A stretch of 64,000 nt of DNA, from NCBI RefSeq assembly GCF_900496995.4, contig NC_044004.1:310001-374000 (forward strand), given 5' to 3'. Made by a program: the position numbers and the translations under genes. Source of the stretch: Aquila chrysaetos chrysaetos (taxonomy: Eukaryota > Chordata > Aves > Accipitriformes > Accipitridae). The notes beneath the pieces were generated by a model, which saw only the letters and a program-made list of their open reading frames with translations, did not search any database and was not told the DNA's origin. Below, in pieces: positions 36,601 through 47,465 of the stretch (the stretch's first letter is position 1; every line of letters begins with the position of its first letter).

Positions 36601-37350
36601 GGCAGGGTTTCTCTCGGGGAAGAGCTCCCATCATGCTCTGCGGCAAACGCGCGCGGCCCCGCCTCCCACGCGCGGCGCATGCGCAGCTCTCCCCCCGCCG
36701 CCAAGGCAGGCGACTGCACATGCGCACTGCGGGTAGCATGCCCGCAGCGTGGGAACTGACCGGCCGCGGCTTCGCGGGGCTGAGTGCGCCTGCGCTTCGG
36801 GGAGTTGCCCCGCCTCTCCCCCCACGCGCCTGTTCTGCGCATGCGTTCTCTGCCCGCGCCGCTGGCCGCTGCTCCGCCCCTTCCCTCCGTGCGCAGGCGC
36901 AGTGGCCGGTGTCTCCCTCCTCGGGGCTGCATCTCCGCGGCGGCGGTGCCCGGTCCGGCCCGGCGCGACGGAACGGCGGCGGGGGGAGGCGGTGGAGGAA
37001 GAGGGAACGAAGGGTGGATGCGAGCAGCGCGGTTCGGGCTGCGCTCCGCCGGAGGTAGGAGCTCGGCGCCGGCCGCCCCCCCCCCCCCCCCCCTCCGCCG
37101 TGTGGCGCAGCGGGGGCTGAGGGGGGACGCACAAAATGGCGGCGGGTGGGGGGTGGCCGGGGCTCCGTGGGGACGCTGCCCTCCGTTAGCCCCCATCGAT
37201 GACCTCCTTGGCCCGGCACCGCTCGCCCACCGGACCCCCGGGCAGCGGTGGGGCCTGGGAGCAGCAGCGGTGCGGGCTGCCCGCCGAGGTGTGTGTGTGT
37301 GTGGGGGGGGAAGCGCGGTGTAACGGCCTCGCCGGCTTTATGCCTTGCTT
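36600..37350 (+). promoter_or_regulatory. ZNF638: ZNF638 CpG-island promoter and likely non-coding exon 1
   Basis: A CpG-dense block holds repeated NRF1-type palindromes: GCGCATGCGCA at 36675-36685, ACATGCGCAC near 36718, TGCGCATGCGTT at 36835-36846 and GCGCAGGCGC at 36891-36900. There is a ZNF143/THAP11-like CTCCCATCATGC at 36625-36636 and a YY1-like AAAATGGCGGC at 37133-37143. A good donor, GGAG/GTAGGA, follows 37054 and may end exon 1. The island is the only one upstream of ZNF638 on its strand. Confidence 0.7.
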
Positions 37351-39415
37351 GCTGCGGAGCGCCTCCGTGCAGCCGGTTGTTAACGGGGTGTTGCGGCTGG
37401 GTATAGGCGCTGCACTGCGTTTGGGCTAACGGCTGCCGCCCCTTTATGTATTTATTTGGCTACCGAGGGGATTCAGCAGGTCGGCAGTGTCGGGTTGGGA
37501 ACACCCTGCCAGGCGTTGCAGGCCGACAGAGGCATGCCCTGCCTCAGCGACCTTGCGTCTGGTTGTATTTTCTTGCAGTGCAAAAGGCAGATGAATAGAC
37601 ACGGACTTGTAAACAGCGGCGTAACGTTTATCTGCATTGCAGCCGAAGTCTTGGCACGCCAGCAGTGTGCGTATTGATTTAACACGTTTGATAGTACAAC
37701 ATGTGTTTAATCAATCTCGGCTTTTACGTGTTTGTTGAGTTAGGGAAGTGCACCATTTGCTTTCTGATTCTTACCTGTGTTCTGTCTCTGTCCAGCTGTG
37801 TTTCAGTGAAAGCTCAGGCCTTTAATTAAATCCATAAACTTAGCACATTACATTGAAACAAAGCTATCTGGCAGTTTGGGAATAGTGGTTTTGGCTTTAA
37901 AACTGGCCGTTGAATGAAGTAATATTCACTCTGGTTAGCTGGAGAGATTAGTTTTCATCACCGTACTTCGAGAGCTCAGAATGTAGACATGTCTTCTGGC
38001 ACCTCGTACTTGTGTGTTGGGGTTAAATAGATAGCTTTCCTATTTCTTGACTTTGAAGACGGTAGTAATTGATTGAATTTGAATTGGTCAAAACTGAAAC
38101 AACAATAAAAATTCTTTTCACCCAAGGCAAAGTGTTTTAGGAGCATAGCATAATCTGGTTCATAGTGCTTACCCAGGAACCTCACTTATTTGGAGATTTG
38201 ACCTTTTTTTTTTGCAACTTAGACACACACTGCTTTAGTATTTTTCCTTGGTTACGATTATTTTAATACAGTAATGTAATATAGGTTGTTAATTTTTTAA
38301 AATTTCTTCTTCTATAGCCTTTTTTGAAAACAAAACAAACCCCAAGAAAACAAAACAACCCAACAATTATCCATCCTGGTTTATAGCCCAGAATTGATGT
38401 TGAAATGTGTGTTCAGTTTTGGGTTATCCTCTTTCCTCTGGTATGTGATCATTGACTAGATGTTTAAAATACTAAATTATAACTATGTTGTGAGGTCTTC
38501 AAGAGGGTGGATATAAAAGTGAGGTAATTATTTTCCCTGTTAAGAAGGCACTCTTCAAGGACAAGAAGTATTTTTAATTGCATTTTTTTCTGATTTAAAA
38601 AAAAAAAATCATCTGCCAGAACTGACAGAACAGTCATGCTGGCTCAAAGGGTGGAGGACGTAAGGGACTAGACCGATCTCTTCTCCAACTTCTATGACAA
38701 CTGATATAACTGAGTGATGTTTATACAAGGGTGGGGTTCCAAGTGGTTGCAAAACTTGCTGCTCCCTGCTATACTGCTGGATTCCTTTTCTGCCCTTCTT
38801 CTGTTTCCCAAGTATCTTGCAGTTTGGTTTTGGGGCTGAGCTCAGTGGAAGCTCAACTGTGCTCGTGTTAGTCCTTACCAAACAAGGAGCTCTTCTGTGT
38901 ATGAAACAGGAAGAACATTGAGACTTTTTTTTTCAGTGTTTCACATTTGAAGGTAAATAAAATGTTTTCTTATTTCTTTGCCATCAAGTTAAATATTCTG
39001 AATGGAGTTTGGGTTCTTTTAGTAAGTTTTAAGCAGAAATATTAGTATTTGCTCTTTGTCTACAATGCTCTTGGGCACATCTCCACATCAGGTGTGCAGA
39101 GCTCCGTATGCCCCAGTGCTGTTGCATGTATGTAAATATACTTATGAAACAGTGTGCAGGATTTGTACTGCTCTAAAATTTGACATGGAAAGTGAAAATT
39201 GAAAAAGGCCAGTAGATTGCTGCTGCTAATGTTCCATGAAGGTGCTAAAATGCCCTTTTTTGTCTTGCTTTAAGAATTACTTGCTGAAAGACTTGTGCTG
39301 ATTTGTTTCTGGGGTTTTTTTTTCCGTCTGTATATAAACTTGATGCATTGAACCCCATGAATGCTGGAATGGAATGGAGTCTTTTTGGAATATTTCAGAG
39401 AATTATGTTACTGAG

Positions 39416-40580
39416 TGGTACTGGCTCTGGCTGGGATGGAGTTAACTGTCTTCACAGCAGCCTGTGAGCTGTGTTTTGGATTTGTGGCTAAACCAGTGTT
39501 GGTCACCACCAGTGTTTTGGCTGTTGCTGAACAGTGCTTGCACCATGTCAAGGCTTTCCCCGCTGCACCCCTGAGGGTAGGCTGCGGTGGGCAAGAGGCT
39601 GGAAGGGGAGGTCACACAGCTGTGACCTGGACTGGCTAAAGGGATATTCTGTACCATGTAATGTCCTGCTTGGCAGTAAAAAATGGGGTAGAGGAAGAAG
39701 AAAAAGGTGGTTTTGGCTTTGTCATGGTTTAACCCCATCCAGTAACTAAGCACCACGCAGCTGCTCACTCACTCCCCCCCCCGCCCCTGTATTGAGCAGG
39801 GGGAGAGAATTGAAAGGAAAAAGGTAAAACTCGTGGGTTGAGATAAGAACAGTTTAATAGAACAGAAAGGAAGAAACTGATAATGATAATAACAACAACA
39901 ATAATAAAGTGACAATAATAATAAAAGGATTGGAATATACACGAGTGATGCACATTGCAATTGCTTACCAGTCACCGACCAATGCCCAGTTAGTTCCCGA
40001 GCAGTGATTCCCCCCACCCCACACCAGGCCAACTGCCCCCCAGTTTATATACTGGGTGTGATGTCACATGGTATGGAAAACCCCTTTGGCCGGTTTGGGT
40101 CAGCTGCCCTCGCTGTGTCCCCTCCCAACTCCTTGTGCCCCTCCAGCATTCTTGCTGGCTGGGCGTGAGAAGCTGAAAAATCCTTGACTTAGTCTAAACA
40201 CTACTTAGCGACAACTGCAAACATCAGTGTGTTATCAACATTCTTCTCATACTAAATCCAGAACGTTATACCAGCTACTAGAAAGAAAATTAACTCTATC
40301 CCAGCTGAGACCAGGACAGGCTTCCAGAGTGGCCGTTGCTTGGAGCCCGGCTGGGCACTGGTCTGCCTGGGGGAGATGGTGAGTATTAATTGCTTTTGCT
40401 TTGCTTGGTTTTTTTTTTTTTCCTCTCTTTTCTTCACCTGTAAGATTGTCTTTGCCTTAACCCATGAGTTTTCTCATTTTTGTGCTTCCTTTTTCTCCCC
40501 CCATCCTGGCGGGCTGGGGAGTGGGGGTGAGTGAGCGGCTCTGTGGGTGTTTGGCTGCTGGCCTGGGTCAACACACCACG
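39416..40580 (+). mobile_element. 5' LTR of the + strand provirus, split by nested LTR
   Basis: The LTR begins TGGTACTGGCTCTGGCTGGG and ends near CACACCACG, matching the copies at 43123 and 44714. It is about 561 bp once the nested element and one duplication are removed. The expected polyadenylation motif is mutated to AGTAAA here (near 39675). Confidence 0.85.
39720..40318 (-). mobile_element. Nested solo LTR (ERVL-like) with perfect 5-bp target duplication
   Basis: On the minus strand the 599-bp element runs from TGTCCTGGTCTCAGCTGGGA to ...CCATGACA, with TG/CA ends. It is bordered by GGCTT at 39715-39719 and GGCTT at 40319-40323. It interrupts the older + strand 5' LTR. A TATA box (TATATAA on the minus strand, around 40043-40052) is intact. 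It is visibly close, roughly 95 percent by eye, to the LTR at 46161-46717. Confidence 0.92.
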
Positions 40581-42164
40581 GTCCTTTTTGGAGCTCAGTG
40601 AGGGGCACGAGGGGGATTGAGATATAATGACAGATTTGATAGGAGTGTGCTAGGCTGACCTTAATGCTGTTTAGCTGCTACTTGGTAGGGCTTTGAAATG
40701 GCGGCTTCCAGCCCTTGCTGTTTTCCATGTTCTTTTGCCTGGGAAACATGATAAAAGCGGTGCTTTGAGCCTAGTCTGGTATTTGGCTTCTGCATTGCTA
40801 TCTTCCCGGTACTCTGGGAACCATCCCCTGGAGACAAACACCAATTACACTTGATGCCTCTTCTCCTCTGGGATTGATCCTGCCAACCTTGTTGCAATGG
40901 CCCCTCTGTTTCTTGAACATCCTGGCGTGGTGTGTACTGTGAACCTGGTTTTGATTTTGACTGGTGTTTGTAGTGGTAATAATAGTGCTCTCCTGCCACC
41001 AGTGCCTTGCACACACTGCCATCTCGTCAGACTCTGAATCCACCGATCTGCATTCAGATCTTGGTGGATCCTCCAGTAACCACCTGGCTGGGGATGGCAG
41101 ATAGGAACGTGCCCTGTGGCAGCTGGCTCCTGGGTGGCACGGTGTGTGGGAGAATTTGGGCAGGTGCCTCGAGCCATTTTCACCTCAGATGGCCTGGGAT
41201 TTTTTGCCTGAGCAGGCATGTAATCCTGCTGAAATGGCAGACCACCTGAAGGGGCGACGCCTTGTCTCTGCCAAAGAGAGAGTGGCTTCCAGTGCTGTGT
41301 TGTGACCTGGCCTATGCTTACGAGGCCTGTCTATGTTCAGCACCCTCAAAGGAGCTGGAGGGTCCCTTGGATCTAAGGATAATATAAATGGACACCGTGG
41401 CTAAACCAGAGACTCGATGCAGGCATCTCCTGTTGAGAATGAAGTATCACCTGGAGGATGATCTGGTAGACTGTGGTGGCAAGTGGGCCACCTTGTCTGT
41501 TATCTGAGGGAAGTGGTGGAGGTGACCAACAACCAGGTCTCCAGAGATCTGGAGGATGTCCAGTGCACCCGGACCACGTGGCAGAGGTTAGTATTGAACA
41601 CACTGGTGTTGTACAGCAGTGCCCGGGTGACGGTGGGCTGGCCAGACCTCAAGGCACCGGCTGTGGAGGAAGAGAATCTCATCCTCCTCACTCCTACAGG
41701 CTGCTGTCTCTGCTGTGAAGGGTGCTGCCACACAGAGTCAGCCTTTCCCAGCTCAGGGGAAAGGGACCCGCAGGCACACACCACATGCCACCCCCGATTC
41801 CATCTGTGTGACCGTGGGGAGCATGTGAGGAAGTGGGGTGGTGTGCCGTCTTGGACCTAGATCCTGCGTTTGTCAGCTGTGGGAAAGAACAGCTAAAAAG
41901 GGTCTATCCAGAAGGATTACTGCTCCGGGTGCTGTCGAGCAATTCCCCAGATGCAGTAGAAGGGCTGAGGATGCCTCTCCTCCTCCTGACCTTGATGAAG
42001 GGACGTCTGGTCTGCTATGGCAGGAGTCAGATAATGAATGCTCCAGCCAGGAGTAGGGGGGCCCTGTCTCTGGCTAGGCAGAGGAAAGGGACAATGGACT
42101 CAACTGCATTGTGTGGATTCGATGGCCTGGCACATCGGACCCATGGGAGCACAAGGCTCTGGTG

Positions 42165-42176
42165 GACTCTGGTGCA
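42165..42176 (+). other. ERV protease active-site motif DSGA
   Basis: The four codons encode the aspartic-protease DSGA motif, preceded by Leu-Val, as in retroviral proteases. It lies in a short frame that is broken on both sides, so no active enzyme is expected. Confidence 0.8.
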
Positions 42177-43122
42177 CAGTGTACCCCAATGCCATCAGGG
42201 TACAGGGGCGGAACCCATCCGGATTTTGCGGTTGACTTCACCCTGTAGTAGTCCCATACGGCAGCGCCAAAGTCTGATGGAGGGTGGAGGCTGAAGGAGG
42301 ACTGTCACGGTCTGAAGGAGGTCGTGCTGCTGTGCTGGACATGCCGTACTCCAGTGTGGGCAGGAGCCTGAGGCAAGGTGGTATGGCACAACTGGTGCTG
42401 CCCATGCCTGTTCCATCCCTTGGGCAGCAGAGTGCAGGGCCCAGGCTGCTTTCATGTGGAGGAGTGTTCCTGCACCTGGAGCTGACTACCCCAGGGTGGA
42501 AGGACAGGCCTCCCTTTTGCCATGGACTGATACAGGCAGCACTGGAACAGGGTGAATCCCCTGAACACCCGCCATGCACTGACAACATCTTTGTGTTGGG
42601 CAACACAGCGCAGAAAGTGTTCAAGAAAGCAAAAGAATAATGTGGGTCCTTCTGAAGGCTGGTTTTGCCATAAACCAAAGCAAGATCAAGGGACCTGCAA
42701 AAGAGGTCCAGTTCCTGGGACTGAAGTGGAAGGATGGACATCGTCACATCCCTATGGATGTGGTCAAGAATGTAACAGCCATGTCCCCACCAGCTAACAA
42801 AAAACAAACAGCAGCTTTCCTAGGCGTTGTGGGTTTCTGGAGAATGTGTGCTCTGGGTTGCAGTTAGCTTGCGAGTCCTCTCTTGTTGAGTAACCCGAAA
42901 GAAGAACTATTTCAAGTGGGGCCTTGCAGCAGGCCTTCAAACAGATCCAACAGGAGATAGTTGGTGCGGTTGCCCTTGGGCCCCGCCGGGCAGGACCAGC
43001 TGTGAGGAGCGTGCTCTGTGCCGCAGCCAGGGAGCATGGCCTCCCTGGGAGCCTCAGGCAGAAAACCCCTGGGGAGACCACCTCCAGGCTCTGGCAATAT
43101 TTCAGTGGATTGCGTTGCGAAG

Positions 43123-43663
43123 TGGTCCTGGGTCTGGCTGGGATGGGGTGTGGTGCTGTGTTTTGGCTGTGTGGCTAAACCAGTGGAGGTAAGCACCGAT
43201 GTTTTGGGTCTTGCTGGGCAGTGCTTGCACAGCATCAAGGCTTTCTTCCCTGGCCCCTCCAAGCAAGCAGGCTGGGAGGGGACACATCTGGGACAGCCAC
43301 CCGGAACTGGCCAAAGAGCTGTTCTGTAGTGTGTAATGTCATGCTTGGCAATAAAAACTGGGGTAGAGGAAGAAGAAAAGGGTGTTTTTTTGACTTCCAA
43401 GGTCGTGGTTTTTGAGCCTGGCTGAGCATCTGTCTGTCTGTGGGAGGAGGTTAGTGATTGCCTTTGCTTTGCTCATGGTTGTTTCCCCCCTCTTCGGACG
43501 GGGGTGGGTCTAAAGACCTGTTAGACAGTCTTATTTTAACCCATGGGTTTTCTTGCCTTTGCTCTTCCTAGTCTCTCCCTGTCCGGCTAGGGTGGGGAGG
43601 TGGTGGGGAGTGAGCGAGCAGCTGCGTGAGTGCTTGGCTGCTGGCTGAGGTCAGCCCACCACG
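43123..43663 (+). mobile_element. 3' LTR of the + strand provirus
   Basis: A 541-bp LTR beginning TGGTCCTGGGTCTGGCTGGG and ending CCCACCACG. It carries AATAAA at 43350-43355. It aligns along its length with the 5' LTR at 39416. Confidence 0.85.
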
Positions 43664-44713
43664 TAAGTATGTATTGTATTTTGTTTACATTTAAGAAACT
43701 TCAGCTTCTGTTACTTTTTTCTAGGTGCTTTTATATTTGCGATAGCTACCTAATGGTTTCTGTCAGTGTCTTAGTAATGTTTGACAACATTAACTTTATG
43801 TTTAGCTCATTTAGTTCACACAGTTGCTCACTTTGTGCATCAGGTTTATGTAATCAGTTCATATACACTCATACATAGAGCTCAATTCTGATTTTCGCTG
43901 GAGTTAGCAGTGGGGCAGAACTTGGGGGCAGTTGCTTTGAATTGGAGTGCTCTGACCTGTGGTGGCTGTGTAGTTTTGAAGGTAGGAAATGGTGCAGTTA
44001 CTCTCTGTCACTGAATTCAGCCTGGGCAGTAAGAACAAGTATTACTGACTGCAAGGAGGGTGAGCATTCAATAGTAGCTTTTGTAGCCAGGCAGTGATAA
44101 ACATCTTGGTTAAGTGCCTTGTAACAGTGGTCTGCTCCAGCTCTAGGACTTCCCCCCTCCCCCATATTACCAAAGAGGGAAATATAGAGGCAGGAATTAA
44201 TTACAAATTAGCACTTCAGATTTCTGCAGCCCTGTTCTTGAATTTGTTCTGTTAGTTGATTTTGCTTTTTGGGAGGTGCTTGTTGGGTATTGATAAGGTG
44301 TGTAATCGGGTGCACGTAATAAAATTGTATTTGTTTCAAACAGCAGTAGTCTGTTTAATAAGTTTTTGTAGGTTTGAAGGAAAGCAGGGAACAAATCTGG
44401 TTTGATTTTCAAGCTGTTGTCATGTGTAGTTGATTTGGTATTTCTAGGGAAATACTTGTATCAAACTTTAATTTCTCATATTTGGGGTCTGGAGTTTATG
44501 CTGCTGCTTTTGCTGTGGTTGGACCAGTAGTGATGGAGGAGTCTGGCTTAGATGCAGTTTATTTAATGCTTAATGTCCTACTGAGCTGGACTTTGAAGGA
44601 GATGAAGATGTTCTGGTAATGGCTTCCTTTAGTTTATTTTTCTTCTGTTGGTGTCTTGCTGCTAACCCGTGCTGTATGCTTCATGTTCAGATTGCGTGTA
44701 GTAGGTATTGTTT

Positions 44714-45170
44714 TGTACTGGCTCTGGCTGGGATGGAGTTAACTCCCTTCACTAAACCAGTGCTGGTCACACACCAGTGTTTTGGCTGCTGCTGGCCAGT
44801 GCTTGCCCAGTGTCCGTCCAGGCTGCTGCTTTTTTCTGCTCTGCCCCCCTGCACTCCTGAGTGTAGGCTGGGGTGGGCATAGCTGGGACAGCTGACCCGA
44901 ACTGGCCAAAGAGATGTTCCATACCATGTAATGTCAGGCTCAGCACTATAAATGGGGTGGAGGAGACTTTTGGCTTCAAAGGTGGCTGTTGCCTGGTCTG
45001 CCTGCGGGAGGTGGTGAGTGATAGCCTTTGCTTGGCTCCCCCCATTTCATACCATCTCTATCTCATCCCATGAGCTTTATCACTTTTCCTCTCCCTGTCC
45101 CGCTGAGGAGGGGGGTGTGAGTGAGTGGCTGGGTGGGTGCTTGGCTGCTGGCTGGGGTCAGCCCTCTGCA
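44714..45170 (+). mobile_element. Solo LTR with perfect 5-bp target duplication
   Basis: A 457-bp LTR of the same family as the provirus, beginning TGTACTGGCTCTGGCTGGG and ending CCCTCTGCA. It is flanked by TGTTT at 44709-44713 and 45171-45175. The TG/CA ends and exact duplication mark a complete integration that later recombined to a solo LTR. Confidence 0.93.
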
Positions 45171-46160
45171 TGTTTAAAGTCACATCGCTGTCAGTGCAAA
45201 CAGTGTGATCCTTCTGGGGCTCCTGGGCTTGCCATTGCTCTGTCTTTTTGATTGATTTTTGTACTGCACTGCTGACTTAAAGGTGTTTCTGTTGTTGGTA
45301 GACAGCTGACCACTGAAATGGTACAGCTTTGTGATGTAGGTACCATTTTTTTCACCTTCAACATAAAAAGCTTGAACTCAGCGGTATTGCTGGTCAGTGC
45401 TGCATTTCCCTTTTTCCACTTGCAGGACTTCTTGTATTTGCTTCAGATCTGCTAGTACCCACTGCTTTTGACAGTCACTTCCTGTAACTGTAAGAGAGAG
45501 GAGTTTTCTACATATTTTTGTTGGCTTGCATCCAGATTGGTTTAGCAAATTGTCCGCTTTGTTGGTTAGGTGGCTTTAGCCTTGCACAAAGACTCTGCAA
45601 GCCAGCTACAGAGAGTTCAAAAACGCAAAACAATTATTTATTGCTAAACATCCACTGAGGCTGGTGGGATTTAGTAGACTGCTAGTCTAAGCATTAGCAT
45701 GCTTGCAGCCTGCAGTAGGACAGCCAAAGGATGTTTGCTGACCAGATGGGCATCGGGAAGAGAAGACCTTGCTGCTCCCTGAAATGGCTCCTCGGTGTTG
45801 TTAGGTTGCTGTCATTCACTGATGTCATCCATCCATCAACACCGCCTCCCTGTTTTTTTTTTTTCTTCAGGATTTTTTTTTACTATTCTCAGTTGGTGTT
45901 TTTCATATTGAATCCTTGAGTTGCAAATGGCACCTGTCTGTCTCTGCCTGTAATGCCCCCCCCCCCCCCCCCAACCCCGCCCTTGCCTTTTTTTAACTCT
46001 CTCTACAGATTTCATCAGAAGTCTTTCCTACAGCTCTAACAGTTTTCTCAGCAGCCTGGCCAAGGTTATGCAGCTGGGCTCCACCAGAGGTGGACCTTGG
46101 ATCCTTGAAACACAGGCAGCTCGACCTCTGGGGAGGGAGGAAGGTTAGAGGGAGAGAGGG

Positions 46161-46717
46161 TGTTGTGGTTTAACCCCAGCCAGCAGCTCAGCATCATGCA
46201 GCTGCTTACTCACTCCACCTCAGCCAGTGGGATGGGGGAGAGAATCAGGGAAAAAAAAACCTCATGGGTTGAGGTGAGAACAGCTTAATAGAACAGAAAG
46301 GAAGAAAATAACAACAATAATAATAATAATAGAATTGGAATATACAAAACAAGTGATGCAATTGCTCACCAGTCACTGACTGATGCCCAGTTAGTTCCTG
46401 AGCAGTGATCCACCTGCCCAGGCCAACTGCCCCCCAGTTTATATACTGGGTGTGACATCACATGGTATGGAATACCCCTTTGGCTGGTTTGGGTCAGCTG
46501 CCCTGGCTGTGTCCCCTCCCAACTTCTTGTGCCCCTCCAGCCTTCTTGCTGGCTGGGCGTGAGAAGCTGAAAAATCCTTGACTTAGTCTAAACACTACTT
46601 AGCAACAACTGCAAACATCAGTGTATTATCAACATTCTTCTCATACTAAATCCAGAACATAACACTATACCAGCTACTAGAAAGAAAATTAACTCTATCC
46701 CAGCTGAGACCAGGACA
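46161..46717 (-). mobile_element. 3' LTR of a minus-strand ERVL-like element
   Basis: On the minus strand the LTR starts TGTCCTGGTCTCAGCTGGGA at 46717 and ends CCACAACA at 46161. Immediately upstream on that strand is a purine-rich AAGGGGTGG tract, as expected for a polypurine tract beside a 3' LTR. The intact TATA motif is at 46437-46446. It is a close relative of the nested LTR at 39720-40318. Confidence 0.88.
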
Positions 46718-47465
46718 GTATCCACCCCTTATTCTATACTGTTTACATCATGCTCAGGTCCCATACCTTCCAATTCATCCTAATTAATCACCATTACCTT
46801 TCCTGTTGAGAGAGAGATATCATTCCCTTAGTCTACAGGCCATCTCTATAAAATGTCTGTTGAGTTCATTTATTCCCCAACTTTGGGCTCCATCTGTCAT
46901 ACCGGTCTTTGTGGGCAGGAGGGATGATGCAAAGTCCACTCGGTTGTTGGCAGATCAGGGTTGGGCTTTGGTGTGGTGCGGCGGGCAGGTGACATTGGGC
47001 GCAGCAGGAGGATGGTGTGCAATGTTGGATTGTTGCATGCTGAAGTCAGTTTGGTTCCATCACTACTGCACTTTGCTCACTTTTACCAAAGTTCATTCAT
47101 GCTTGATCTAAGTGATTCTTACTGTAATACCATTGATAGAGCATATAACAATTATGGTAATGATGACATACAGTGGCAGGGTTACATAGCAATTAACATC
47201 ATACAATTCAATTCATTGGCTAGTCTCACCTAAAATCAACCCCCCTTGAGGCACACATTGGACTTCCTCATCGTTCTGCATCATCCACCAAGAGCACCCA
47301 AGTCCTTGAACAAAAGCAATCCCTTGAATGGGTTTACCTTTGCCTGAGGCAGGAGTAACCCAGATCGTCTTCCCTAACATATTTTTTATGTGCACTACAG
47401 GGACTACCTTTTCCAGGAGTCAGGTGAGGATAATGGTATTTGGGGAATTCCACCTATTTTTCATT
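46718..47465 (-). mobile_element. Internal ERVL-like remnant (integrase C-terminal region)
   Basis: The minus-strand sequence next to the 3' LTR encodes a short open frame (47395-47213) with IWVTPASGKGKPIQG and a WWMM...EEVQCVPQG pattern, which I read as the C-terminal end of an ERVL-type integrase. The remainder is non-coding spacer leading to the polypurine tract. No 5' LTR matching this element is present, so it is a 5'-truncated copy. The far border is approximate. Confidence 0.65.

Larger units (their letters stand above)
39416..43663 (+). mobile_element. ERVL-like provirus, internally deleted and inactive
   Basis: Two related LTRs flank about 2.5 kb of internal sequence. The 5' LTR is 39416-39719 continuing at 40324-40580, interrupted by a later LTR; the 3' LTR is 43123-43663. 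Internal remnants read left to right as degraded gag-like sequence, a retroviral aspartic protease active-site motif DSGA (42165-42176), and the reverse-transcriptase palm/thumb (about 42575-42950). The RT catalytic box is altered to Cys-Thr-Asp-Asn at 42575-42586, and the frame is repeatedly interrupted. The sequence then passes into the 3' LTR with RNase H and integrase missing. The family call rests on LTR style, RT character and the 5-bp duplications of related copies. The two ends of this provirus show no matching target duplication. Confidence 0.8.

Noticed and set aside
40661-41219. Minus-strand open frames over the provirus interior
   Set aside because: They run antisense to the degraded gag region of the + strand provirus and show no domain.
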